Positions 7,628 to 15,329 of a DNA stretch of 64,000 nt are shown here, piece by piece; within the stretch, counting starts at the first letter, position 1; each line of letters opens with the position of its first letter. A program made the position numbers and the translations under genes. This DNA is from JAKAWQ01 sp963840545. GTDB taxonomy: Bacteria; Pseudomonadota; Alphaproteobacteria; Acetobacterales; Acetobacteraceae. The notes under the pieces are model-generated. The model was not told where the DNA came from. It saw nothing but the letters and a program-made list of their open reading frames with translations, and ran no database searches. The stretch covers positions 124,001-188,000 of the forward strand of contig CAWIZE010000001.1 in assembly GCA_963840545.1 (NCBI GenBank). The letters run 5' to 3'.

Positions 7628-9077
7628 CCGCACCCACCCACCAGGCGGAGCTCGTCGTGATCGGCGCCGGGCCGGCCGGCATCGCCGCCGCGCTCGCCGC
7701 CGACGCGTGCGGCGTCGCGACCGTTCTTCTCGACGAGAACCGGGCGGCGGGCGGGCAGGTTTTTCGCGCCCCCGGACCGGCCCGCGCCAGCCGCGATCGG
7801 CGCCACCAGGATGGAGAGGCGCTGCGCCGGGCGCTGGCGGCGAGCGCCGTCGCGCAGCGCTTCGCGCGGCTTGTCTGGCAGGTCTCGCCGACGCTCGCGG
7901 TGGCGGCGCTCTCCCCCGCAGGGCCGGAGACATGGCAGGCCCGCGCGCTCGTGGTCGCGAGCGGAACGACCGAGCGCGTGGTGCCGTTCCCGGGCTGGAC
8001 CGAGCCCGGCGTGATCGGGCTCGGCGCCGCCACTGCTCTGCTGAAGGCGGAGGGGATGGCGCCGGGGCGGCGCACGCTGGTCGCCGGAACGGGGCCGCTG
8101 CTCGCGGCCGTGGCATCGGGGATTCTCGAGGCCGGCGGCGAGGTTGCGGGGATCGTCGATCTCGCGAGCCCGGCCGATTGGCTCCGCGCCCTGCCCGCGC
8201 TCGCCGCCCAGCCCAGGCTCCTCGCGCGCGGGCTCGGCTGGCTGCGCCGGCTGCGCCGCGCCGGCGTGCCGTTCTTCGCCCGCCACGCGGTGCGGCATGT
8301 CGCGCCGGGCGCCGATGGCCTGGTGGCCGAGATCGCTCTGGACAGCGCGCCCTGGGCAGCGCGCCCCTGGACAGCGCGCCCCTGGACAGCGCGGGGCCGG
8401 GGCGGCGGATCGGCTGCGATGCGCTGGCGGTCGGCCACGGGCTGGTGCCGGCGAGCGAGATCACCCGGATGCTGCGGCTTGTCCACGTCTTCGATGCCGG
8501 GCGCGGCGGCTGGATCGCCCGCCGCGACGCGCGGATGGCGACCTCGCGTCCGGACGTGTTCGTCGCCGGCGATGGCGGCGGGGTGGCGGGCGCGGCGGCG
8601 GCGGCGCTGCAGGGATGGATCGCGGGGCTCGCCGCGGCGCATGCGCTCGGGCGGCTCGACGCGGTCGGGCTCGAGCGCCGATGCGCCCGGCTCGCCGCGC
8701 CGCTCGCCCGGGCCGAGCGCTTCGGCCGTGCCTTCGCGGCGATGACGGCGCGTGCCGAGGCCCTGCTCGCCGCCATCCCGGAGGCGACGATCGTCTGCCG
8801 CTGCGAGGACGTGACGCGGGGCGAGATCGCCGCCGCGATCGCGGCGGGTGCTGCCGAGGTGAACCAGGTGAAGGCCTGGACGCGCGCCGGCATGGGCCCC
8901 TGCCAGGGACGGGTCTGCGGCGAGACGCTGGCCGGGCTGCTCGCGCCCCATGTCGGCGGCCGGGCGGCGGCCGGCTGCCTCACGGCGCGGCCCCCGCTCC
9001 GTCCCCTGCCCCTTCCCGAGCTGCTCGGCCGCTTCGAATATGCCGACATCGCGCTCCCGCCGGCGGCCCCGCCATGA
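7624..9077 (+). CDS. FAD/NAD(P)-binding dehydrogenase subunit (HcnB-like), frameshifted
   Basis: The first part, from ATG 7624, has the FAD-binding motif VVIGAGPAGIAAA and SGTTERVVPFPGW, as in HcnB-type subunits. Homology then moves to another frame and resumes at RIGCDALAVGHGLVP, ending with a bfd-type 2Fe-2S domain (CRCEDVTRGEI, MGPCQGRVCG). The switch lies in four tandem ~15-bp units at 8341-8400. The first unit has a run of three C where the next two have four, and one added C would restore a single frame of roughly 485 residues. The gene is therefore broken, phase-variable or misassembled. It would be the large subunit of an amine/imino-acid dehydrogenase with the genes on either side. 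Confidence 0.8.
8341..8400 (+). repeat. ~15-bp tandem repeat x4 inside the HcnB-like gene
   Basis: Units of consensus ACAGCGCGCCCCTGG occur four times. The first is one base short in its C-run and the last diverges at its 3' half. The array coincides with the reading-frame change in the coding sequence. Confidence 0.8.
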
Positions 9078-9115
9078 GCGCCCCGCCATGAGCGCCCCGC
9101 GATGAGCGCGCCCGC
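9074..9115 (+). repeat. 14-bp tandem repeat x3, each unit carrying an ATGA start/stop
   Basis: ATGAGCGCCCCGCC and two copies of it place ATG codons at 9074, 9088 and 9102 in three different frames. Only 9102 opens the following gene. The first two open 5-codon micro-ORFs (MSAPP, MSAPR) whose TGA stops overlap the next ATG. Confidence 0.85.
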
Positions 9116-10235
9116 TTGGGACGTCGCCGTGGTGGGCGGGGGCGTGATGGGCATGGCGAGCGCGCTCTTCCTCGCCCGCGGCGGCATGCGCGTGGTGCTG
9201 CTCGAGCGCGACCAGCTCTGCCGCGCCGCCTCCGGCGTCAATGCCGGCACGCTCACGCTGCACATGACCCGCGCCGCGCTCATTCCCTATGCGCTCGGCG
9301 GCTTCCGCATGTGGCAGGAGGCGGAGCGCTGGCTCGGGCGCGGCGTCGACGCGGTGGCGACCGCCGGGCTCTGCCTCGCCTTCACGCCGGCCGAGGCCGA
9401 GCTGCTCGCCGAGCGCGTCCGGCTGCGCCGTGCCGCCGGCGCGCCGGTGGCGCTGATCGACGCCGCCGAGGCGCGGCGGATCGAGCCCGGCCTCTCGCCG
9501 GCATTGCTGCTCGCCGCCCACTCCCCCATCGATGGCCACGCCCGCGCGCACCTCACCGGGCTCGCCTTTCGTGGCGCGCTCACCGCCGCCGGGGTCGCGA
9601 TCCGCGAAAACTGCGCGGTCGGGCGGATCACGCCCGGCGGCACCGGCTTCCGGCTGGAGACCGCGGCCGGCCCGCTCGCCGCGCGGCGCGTCGTGCTGGC
9701 CGGCGGCGCCTGGCTCGGCGGGCTGCTGGCGCTGCTCGGCGTCGGCATCACCGTCAAGGCGCTGGTCAACCAGCTCGCCGTGACCGAGCGGCTCGCCCCG
9801 GTGATGCGGAGCGTGGTGACGATCGCGAACGGGCTCCTCTCGCTCAAGCAGTTCGCCAACGGCACCGTCCTGATCGGCGGCGGCTGGCAGGGGCGCGGGG
9901 ACCTCGCCTCCGGCGAGACGGCGATCGTCGAGGAGAATCTCTGCGGCAATCTCCGCCTCGCCGCCTGGACGGTGCCGAGATTGCGAATGGCGCGGATCGT
10001 CCGCGCCTGGCTCGGCTTCGAAGCCGAGACCAGGGATGCGATGCCGCTGCTCGGCCCGGTGCCCGGCATCGCCGGCGCCTTCGTCATCGGGGCGGTCCAT
10101 TCCGGCTACACCAGCGGGCCGTTCATGGCGCGGCTGCTCGCCCAGGCGCTGCTCGGCGAGGCGCCGGAGCTGCCGCTGTTCGATCCCGCGCGCCTGCTCC
10201 CACCGCAGCAATCTCCGAAAGATGCGACCGCATGA
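9102..10235 (+). CDS. FAD-dependent oxidoreductase, DAO family (HcnC-like subunit)
   Basis: A 377-residue member of the D-amino-acid oxidase/glycine oxidase fold. The Rossmann motif VAVVGGGVMGMASALFLARGG is at the N-terminus. The segments SGVNAGTLTLHM and GAVHSGYTSGPF match the beta/HcnC subunits of heterotrimeric amine or hydroxyproline dehydrogenases. With the 2Fe-2S and HcnB-like subunits it would oxidise an amino or imino acid and pass electrons to the respiratory chain. Of three duplicated ATG codons upstream, only that at 9102 is in frame. The stop overlaps the DHDPS-family start (ATGA). Confidence 0.87.
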   Translation: MSAPAWDVAVVGGGVMGMASALFLARGGMRVVLLERDQLCRAASGVNAGTLTLHMTRAALIPYALGGFRMWQEAERWLGRGVDAVATAGLCLAFTPAEAELLAERVRLRRAAGAPVALIDAAEARRIEPGLSPALLLAAHSPIDGHARAHLTGLAFRGALTAAGVAIRENCAVGRITPGGTGFRLETAAGPLAARRVVLAGGAWLGGLLALLGVGITVKALVNQLAVTERLAPVMRSVVTIANGLLSLKQFANGTVLIGGGWQGRGDLASGETAIVEENLCGNLRLAAWTVPRLRMARIVRAWLGFEAETRDAMPLLGPVPGIAGAFVIGAVHSGYTSGPFMARLLAQALLGEAPELPLFDPARLLPPQQSPKDATA

Positions 10236-11170
10236 GCCCCGTCGATAGCCGGTTCTTCCACGGCATCTATCCCTCGATCCTCTGCCCGTTCCGCCCCGAC
10301 CTGACGATCGATACCGAGGCGCTCGCCGCCCACGCGGAAAGCCTTGCGGCGACGCCCGGGATCCGCGGCGTTCTTTGCAACGGCCATGCCGGCAAGTCGG
10401 CCGTGCTCGCGCGCGGCGAGAAGCGCCGCGTCGTCGAGGTGGCGCGCGGCGCGATCGGCGCGAGCGCCATCCTGGTCGCCGGCGTCGGCCAGGAGGAGAG
10501 CGGCGAGGCGGCGGCGGAGGCGCATGACGCCGTCGCCGCCGGCGCCGACGCGGTGATGGTGCTGGCGCCCTTCTCCTGGGCGCTCGGCCAGGACCCGGAG
10601 ATGGCGGTGCGGCATCACCGGCTGATCGCGGAGCGCGCCGGGCGGCCGATCATGCTGTTCCAGGGCTCCGTGCGCGCGGGCCGGCTCGCCTATCCGCCGG
10701 AGACGCTGCGCCGGCTGCTGCAACTGCCCGACGTGGTGGCGATCAAGGAGGGAAGCTGGGAGACCGCGGCCTACGAGGCGACCCGGCGGCTGGTCGAGGC
10801 GGAGGCCCCGCAGGTGGCGGTGATGGCCTCGGGCGACGAGCACCTGCTCGCCTGCTACGTGCTCGGCAGCGAGGGCAGCCTGGTGAGCCTCGCGGTCCTG
10901 GTCCCCGAGGCGATCGTCGCGCTCGACGCGGCGGTCCGCCGCAGCGACCTCGCCGCCGCGCGCGCCCACCATGCGGTGATCTACCCGCTGGCGCGCGCGA
11001 TCTATGGCGGCCCGGCGGGCCATCGGGCGGCGGCGCGGCTCAAGGCCTGCCTCCATCTGCTCGATCGCCTGCCCAACGCGATCGTCCGCCCGCCCGGCGG
11101 GGCGCTGAGCGCGGCCGAAACGGCGGAGATGGCGGCGCTGCTCGCCCGCGCTCCCTCAGGCGCCACTTAG
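10232..11170 (+). CDS. Dihydrodipicolinate synthase family lyase/deaminase
   Basis: A 312-residue (beta/alpha)8 protein of the DapA/NanA family. The Schiff-base lysine lies in VVAIKEGSW. Two usual family features differ: the GTTGE-like loop reads NGHAGKS, and the tyrosine before the arginine loop is absent (MLFQGSVRAG). It is therefore unlikely to be a true DapA. In hydroxyproline catabolism a family member deaminates pyrroline-4-hydroxy-2-carboxylate next to a similar dehydrogenase and importer; this is an analogy, not a proof. The gene is coupled to the oxidoreductase by ATGA and runs 15 bases into the convergent regulator gene. Confidence 0.83.
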   Translation: MSPVDSRFFHGIYPSILCPFRPDLTIDTEALAAHAESLAATPGIRGVLCNGHAGKSAVLARGEKRRVVEVARGAIGASAILVAGVGQEESGEAAAEAHDAVAAGADAVMVLAPFSWALGQDPEMAVRHHRLIAERAGRPIMLFQGSVRAGRLAYPPETLRRLLQLPDVVAIKEGSWETAAYEATRRLVEAEAPQVAVMASGDEHLLACYVLGSEGSLVSLAVLVPEAIVALDAAVRRSDLAAARAHHAVIYPLARAIYGGPAGHRAAARLKACLHLLDRLPNAIVRPPGGALSAAETAEMAALLARAPSGAT

Positions 11171-11872
11171 CAGCAGCATCACGTCGGCCCGCAGGTTGCG
11201 CAGGTGCCGCCGCATGGCCCGGCGCGCCTTGGCGCCGTCCTCGGCCGCCAGCGCCTCGAGGATCGCGAGGTGCTCGTCGCGGTCGGCCGCCACGCGCGCC
11301 AAGGGCCGCTTGATCTCGAACATCTGCGTGGTGATGCGCAGGCAGCGAACGAGCGCCGCAAGAACGGCGTTGCCGCTCGCCAGCGCGACGGTGGCGTGGA
11401 GGCGATTGTCCGCGAGCCAGTGTTCGCGCCCCTGGGTGGGCACCTGCCCGGCTTCGATGACCTGACGGCGGAGGCTGAGCAGATCCTGCACCGCAACCCG
11501 GCCCGCCGCCAGCTCGGCGGCCTCGGACTCGAGGGTCTCGCGGACCTTGAGGCTTTCGAAGAACTCGCGGGCGGAGACGCTGCGCACCGTGAAGGAGCGG
11601 GAGGCGCCCTTGAGCAGCAGCCCCTCGCCCTCGAGGCGTCCGAGCGCCTCGCGGAGCGGCGTGCGGGAGATGGCCAGCGCCTCGGCGAGCTTGCCCTCGA
11701 CGACCGCATCGCCGCCCTGCAGGGTGCGGGCGAGGATCTGGTCGTAGATCGTGCGGTAGGCGAATTCCGAGAGCGAGACCCTGGGCCGCGCAGCGCCGCC
11801 CCGCGCCCCTTCACCGGCGTCTTGGGTCAAACCGGCGTCTTGCGTCAAAGAGGATTGCTGTTCCTGCGGCAC
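11156..11872 (-). CDS. GntR family transcriptional regulator, FCD domain
   Basis: About 238 residues from a GTG at 11872. An N-terminal winged helix (residues ~40-100; EGKLAEALAISRTPLREALGR is the recognition region) precedes an all-helical FCD ligand domain with metal-binding-type histidines (DNRLHATVA, RDEHLAILEAL, RHLRN). Such proteins usually repress catabolic operons and are released by a pathway intermediate. It lies convergent to the dehydrogenase operon and is the natural candidate to bind the palindrome at 7313-7334. The start is uncertain, with no strong ribosome-binding site. An 18-bp duplication near the N-terminus encodes LTQDAG twice. Confidence 0.87.
   Translation of the reverse strand: MPQEQQSSLTQDAGLTQDAGEGARGGAARPRVSLSEFAYRTIYDQILARTLQGGDAVVEGKLAEALAISRTPLREALGRLEGEGLLLKGASRSFTVRSVSAREFFESLKVRETLESEAAELAAGRVAVQDLLSLRRQVIEAGQVPTQGREHWLADNRLHATVALASGNAVLAALVRCLRITTQMFEIKRPLARVAADRDEHLAILEALAAEDGAKARRAMRRHLRNLRADVMLLLSGA
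11813..11848 (-). repeat. 18-bp tandem duplication in the regulator N-terminus
   Basis: Two 18-bp units differing at one base encode LTQDAG-LTQDAG ahead of the DNA-binding domain. Confidence 0.75.
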
Positions 11873-12023
11873 GGGCGGGCAGTCTAGCCGGCCGGCGGGC
11901 GCGATTGAACCGGGGTCGCGGGTCGGCGGACGGTGGGCGGTGGACGGCAAGGCGCCCGCGGCCGAGACTGATCCTCGCGGCGCCTTTATGATCCGCCGAT
12001 GATGGGCGGCACGGCGCGCGGCA

Positions 12024-12037
12024 TTGATCCGGATCAA
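12024..12037. promoter_or_regulatory. FNR/ANR/FixK-type binding box
   Basis: TTGATCCGGATCAA is a perfect match to the FNR-family consensus TTGAT-N4-ATCAA. Its centre is about 89 bp upstream of the ATG of the CBS-domain gene, the only gene it faces closely. This suggests oxygen- or redox-dependent transcription by a CRP/FNR regulator. Binding is inferred from the motif. Confidence 0.7.
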
Positions 12038-12118
12038 GACCGGCCGCGCCGCCGGATGCTAGCCGCAAGCGGGCGGGGCGGTCCTGCGCGCCGCCGAAGT
12101 CGTGGGGAGGTGGGTCCG

Positions 12119-12697
12119 ATGTTCGAGGAGACCGTCGTTACGGCCGGGGAATTGATGACCCGCGACGTTGCCGTGGTGCATCCCGAGACCTCGCTGATGG
12201 ACGCCGTGAAGCTGATGGCGCGGCGCGGCATCAGCGGCCTGCCGGTGCTCGACGCCGCCGGCACGATCGTCGGCGTGCTCACCGAGGGCGACCTGATGCG
12301 CTGGCACGAGGGATATAGCGAGAAGCAGGCGCGATGGCTGGATATGCTGGCGGAGGGGGGGCATCTCGCGCCGGGCTTCCTGGCGAACATCCGCGACGAG
12401 CGTCACAAGGTGAAATCCCTGATGTCGTCGGACGCGGTCACCGTGGGCGAGGATACGCCGGCACGCGAGGTCGCGAGCCTGATGACGAGCAGGGGCATCA
12501 AGCGCGTGCCGGTGGTCCGCGCGGGCAAGCTGGTCGGCATCCTCGCGCGGTCGGACCTCGTGCGGGCCTTCGCCGAGATGCTCGGGGAGCGGCCGGCCAC
12601 CCCGGCCGGCGAAGCGCCGGCGGGCGAGGCGGCGCCGAGCATCGACGAGGCGCTGCGCCGCCGGCGCGAGGAGAGCGTGCGCGGCAAGCGCGGCTGA
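12119..12697 (+). CDS. CBS domain-containing protein
   Basis: A 192-residue protein with two CBS motifs: residues ~10-65 (MTRDVAVVHPETSLMDAVKLM, then GVLTEGDLMRW) and ~100-160 (MSSDAVTVGEDTPAREVASLM, then ARSDLVRAF). Paired CBS modules bind adenine nucleotides and sense energy state. The ATG at 12119 follows a clear GGGGAGG. The C-terminal tail is low-complexity and charged. The FNR box upstream suggests induction under low oxygen, as seen for CBS/stress proteins in other alphaproteobacteria. No catalytic domain is present, so the partner is unknown. Confidence 0.88.
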   Translation: MFEETVVTAGELMTRDVAVVHPETSLMDAVKLMARRGISGLPVLDAAGTIVGVLTEGDLMRWHEGYSEKQARWLDMLAEGGHLAPGFLANIRDERHKVKSLMSSDAVTVGEDTPAREVASLMTSRGIKRVPVVRAGKLVGILARSDLVRAFAEMLGERPATPAGEAPAGEAAPSIDEALRRRREESVRGKRG

Positions 12698-12812
12698 GCG
12701 GCGGCGAGCCCCGGGTTTCGCGGAAAGCCGGCGCGCGCCCTTTGTCTTGAGTATCGGCTTGACGCGGCGTTTCGCGCTCGTTCCGCTCCCCGCGAAGCTC
12801 TGCGATCCGATG

Positions 12813-13841
12813 CTACATCAGGCCGCGGCGGCGGAACCACACGATCGTCGCGGCGACGCAGAGGGCGGGCAGCAGGATGCCCAGCAGGATGAACGCGTGC
12901 GGGCTGCCCAGCGCCTTGGTCAGCCAATCGAAATTCATCCCGAAGAAGCCGGTGAGGAAGGTGATCGGGAGGAAGATCACCGAGACGATCGTCAGGCGGT
13001 TGATCTGCTCGCCCTGGCGCTGGGCGATCGCGGTCGCGTAGTCCTGGATGATGTCCGATCCCCAGAGGCTGCGCTCGTGCAGCCGGCGCTCGGCGTCCTC
13101 GACCTGGTCCGCATAGTCGTTGAGCTCGGCGGCGGCGCGCGGATCGATGCCCGGCAGCGCCTCGACCCCGATGATCGCCATCCGGACCGCGCTGGCGTAG
13201 CGGTCGAAGTTCGACCAGGCGGCGTGAAGCTTCTGGAGGCGGCCGGCCAGGGTGGCGAAATCGACGGCGCCGGGCGCCTGGTCGAGCTGCCCGCGAATCT
13301 CCTGAAGCCGCCCGTCCAGCTCGCTGATCGCCTGCTGGAGGGTGCCGAGCAGAAGCTGAAGGAGGATCCCCGCCGCGTGGTAGGGGCATTTCGCCAGCTC
13401 CGCGGCCCGCTCGGCGAAGTGCTCGCGGAGCTCGTCGAGGATGCTCGCCTCGCCGTTCCAGACCGTCAGAATCCATTGTTGCGTGCAGAGGACATGGATT
13501 TCCTGCAGGCGCGCGACCCCGCCCGCGACCCAGGTGACGGCGCGCAGCGTCTGCCGGCCGATCACCATCCGGCCGGTCTGCTCGAATCGCCCGGCCCAGG
13601 CGGTCTCGGCCTCGTCGAGGCCGAGTGCCGCGAGGAGGGCGGCGCGCTCGGGCCCCTCCCTGCCCCCGGAAACATCGAGCCAGAAGAATTTTCCGGCAGC
13701 GAGCCGCCGGCGCATCTCGCCCGCGCCTGCCAGCGGCCGGATGCCCTCCTCGTCCACGATCGACACCGCGAGCGGCGCTTCCGGGTGGGCCGGCGAGGCG
13801 GGCTCCGCGGCGGCTGACGCATGGGCCGCCAGATCGTCCAT
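12813..13841 (-). CDS. CorA family divalent metal transporter
   Basis: A 342-residue protein with a long acidic/helical cytoplasmic N-terminal domain and two C-terminal membrane helices. The hallmark GMN motif occurs in GFFGMNFDWL between them. Family members are pentameric channels for Mg2+, or Zn2+ export in the ZntB branch. The chosen ATG at 13841 follows GGAGGAG; an open frame upstream adds 24 residues without such a site. The cytoplasmic domain is divergent, so metal specificity is not assigned. It is convergent with the CBS gene and follows the AI-2E-type permease on the same strand. Confidence 0.87.
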   Translation of the reverse strand: MDDLAAHASAAAEPASPAHPEAPLAVSIVDEEGIRPLAGAGEMRRRLAAGKFFWLDVSGGREGPERAALLAALGLDEAETAWAGRFEQTGRMVIGRQTLRAVTWVAGGVARLQEIHVLCTQQWILTVWNGEASILDELREHFAERAAELAKCPYHAAGILLQLLLGTLQQAISELDGRLQEIRGQLDQAPGAVDFATLAGRLQKLHAAWSNFDRYASAVRMAIIGVEALPGIDPRAAAELNDYADQVEDAERRLHERSLWGSDIIQDYATAIAQRQGEQINRLTIVSVIFLPITFLTGFFGMNFDWLTKALGSPHAFILLGILLPALCVAATIVWFRRRGLM

Positions 13842-13938
13842 GACCGGCTCTCCTCCGTTCGGGTCGCTCAGCGACCGTTTGAGAATGCGGCTTCCGGTGA
13901 GTCGGACGACCACCGCAGCAGCGTTCCCAAACGGTCTC

Positions 13939-15030
13939 TCAGCGGTCCGCCTCCTCCGGGCTCCAGTCGCGGATGAGGGTGTAGAGGAGGGCGAGCAGAG
14001 TCGGGCCGATGAAGATGCCGAGGAAGCCGAACGCGCCGAGGCCGCCGATCACGCCGAACAGCACGAGCAGGAGCGGCATGCGGGCGCCGCGGGCGATGAC
14101 CATCGGGCGGATCACGCTGTCGATCTGTCCAACGATGCCGAAATTCCACACCAGGAGCGCGATACCCCAGCCGGTGCCGAGGGCGTAGAAGGCCCATATC
14201 GTGCCCGGAATGAGGACGAGGAAGGCGGCGTTCGGGATGATGCTGGCGAAGAAGGTGGCGATGCCGAGCAGCGTCGCCTCCGGCAGTCCGGCGACCCAGA
14301 AGCCGAGGCCGGCCAGCACGCCCTGCGCGGCCGCGGCACCCAGGATGCCGACCACCACCCCGCGCAGCGTGAGGTGCGCGACGGTGATCAGCTCGTCCGC
14401 CCGCTCGCCGGCGAGGTGGCGCAGCATGTCGCGCCCGCGCCGCGCGGCGCCCGGGCCGCCGAGATAGAAGAACGGCGTGCAGAACACCGCGAGCGCCACC
14501 TGGAGCATGCCGGTGCCGAGGGTGGCGAAGGCGCCGAGCAGCCACAGGATGAGCGGGCGGATCTCCGCCCCGACCAGCCGTTGCAGCGCCGTGTCGTCGG
14601 TGAGCAGGCGATCCCACTCCGCGACGAGATAGGCGCCGGCCAGCGGAACCTTGCCGAGCCAGGCGGGCGGTGCCAGCCCGTGATCGACGAAGACCCGCAG
14701 GTGCGAGGCGGCGCCGGCGAGGCTTTCGGCGAGGCGCCCGGCGATGAGCCCGAGGGGGGCCACCAGGATGACCGCGAGGAGGGCGGTGGCGAGGAGTGCC
14801 GCGAGCCGGCGCCGGCCGCCGAGCAGGGCGACGAGCCGCTCATAGCCGCGCCAGGTCGCGACGACGAGCACGACGCTCCACAGCACCGCGGTGATGAAGG
14901 GCCGCAGCACCACGAACCCGGCGGCGATGAGCAGCGCGAGCAGGACGAGCGTGAGCGCGAACTCGAGGTGCTGGCGGCGCTCCCCGGGCGGCACCAGCGC
15001 CGGCCGCGGCTTCTCGTCCCCCGCCGTCAT
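13939..15030 (-). CDS. AI-2E family transporter (UPF0118/PerM-like membrane protein)
   Basis: A 363-residue polytopic membrane protein with an initial pair of helices (residues ~25-70), a soluble middle and a C-terminal helix bundle containing the family segment GFLGIFIGPTLLALLY. The start ATG at 15030 follows GGAGGG. Family annotations range from quorum-signal export to Na+/H+ antiport, and the true substrate here is unknown. CorA follows 97 bases downstream on the same strand. Those 97 bases carry an imperfect inverted repeat around CGACCGTTTGAGA. Confidence 0.85.
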   Translation of the reverse strand: MTAGDEKPRPALVPPGERRQHLEFALTLVLLALLIAAGFVVLRPFITAVLWSVVLVVATWRGYERLVALLGGRRRLAALLATALLAVILVAPLGLIAGRLAESLAGAASHLRVFVDHGLAPPAWLGKVPLAGAYLVAEWDRLLTDDTALQRLVGAEIRPLILWLLGAFATLGTGMLQVALAVFCTPFFYLGGPGAARRGRDMLRHLAGERADELITVAHLTLRGVVVGILGAAAAQGVLAGLGFWVAGLPEATLLGIATFFASIIPNAAFLVLIPGTIWAFYALGTGWGIALLVWNFGIVGQIDSVIRPMVIARGARMPLLLVLFGVIGGLGAFGFLGIFIGPTLLALLYTLIRDWSPEEADR

Positions 15031-15329
15031 GGCGCCCTCCGTCGTGGCGCTCCTCCTCGCGACGAAGGCGCGCGCATCGCCCGAGGCAGGCCCGGCCGCT
15101 TGCCGGCACAGCGTCTCCGCACAGGAACCATGGCAGCCCAGCCTCGCCGAAAAGCGCAAGCGGCGCCGCGCGCCGTCCCGCGGCGCCCAGATCAGCTTTT
15201 TTTCGTCCGCCCGACAAGCACCCGCGACCAGGCACCCGCCACCAGGCACCCGCGACCAGGCACCCGCGACCGTTCAGGCTCTCTGAGGGCGAGCCCCTTC
15301 CGAACCGGCAGGCGGAACGGCAGGGGAGG
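15031..15329. other. Intergenic region with a 14-bp tandem array
   Basis: No convincing gene was found in these 299 bases. They carry the AI-2E gene's ribosome-binding site at one end and a 14-bp tandem array at 15214-15269 near the 3' end of the radical SAM gene. Confidence 0.6.
15214..15269. repeat. 14-bp tandem repeat x4
   Basis: Consensus CCAGGCACCCGCGA occurs four times; the first unit is degenerate and the last two are identical. It lies 60 bases beyond the radical SAM stop codon. Confidence 0.85.

Noticed and set aside
7563..10211. 882- and 637-codon minus-strand frames opposite the dehydrogenase genes
   Set aside because: They are shadows of conserved plus-strand genes with skewed composition and no motifs.
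13861..13937. A terminator or regulatory RNA between AI-2E and CorA genes
   Set aside because: The repeat around CGACCGTTTGAGA is imperfect and widely spaced, with no T-run; too weak to call.
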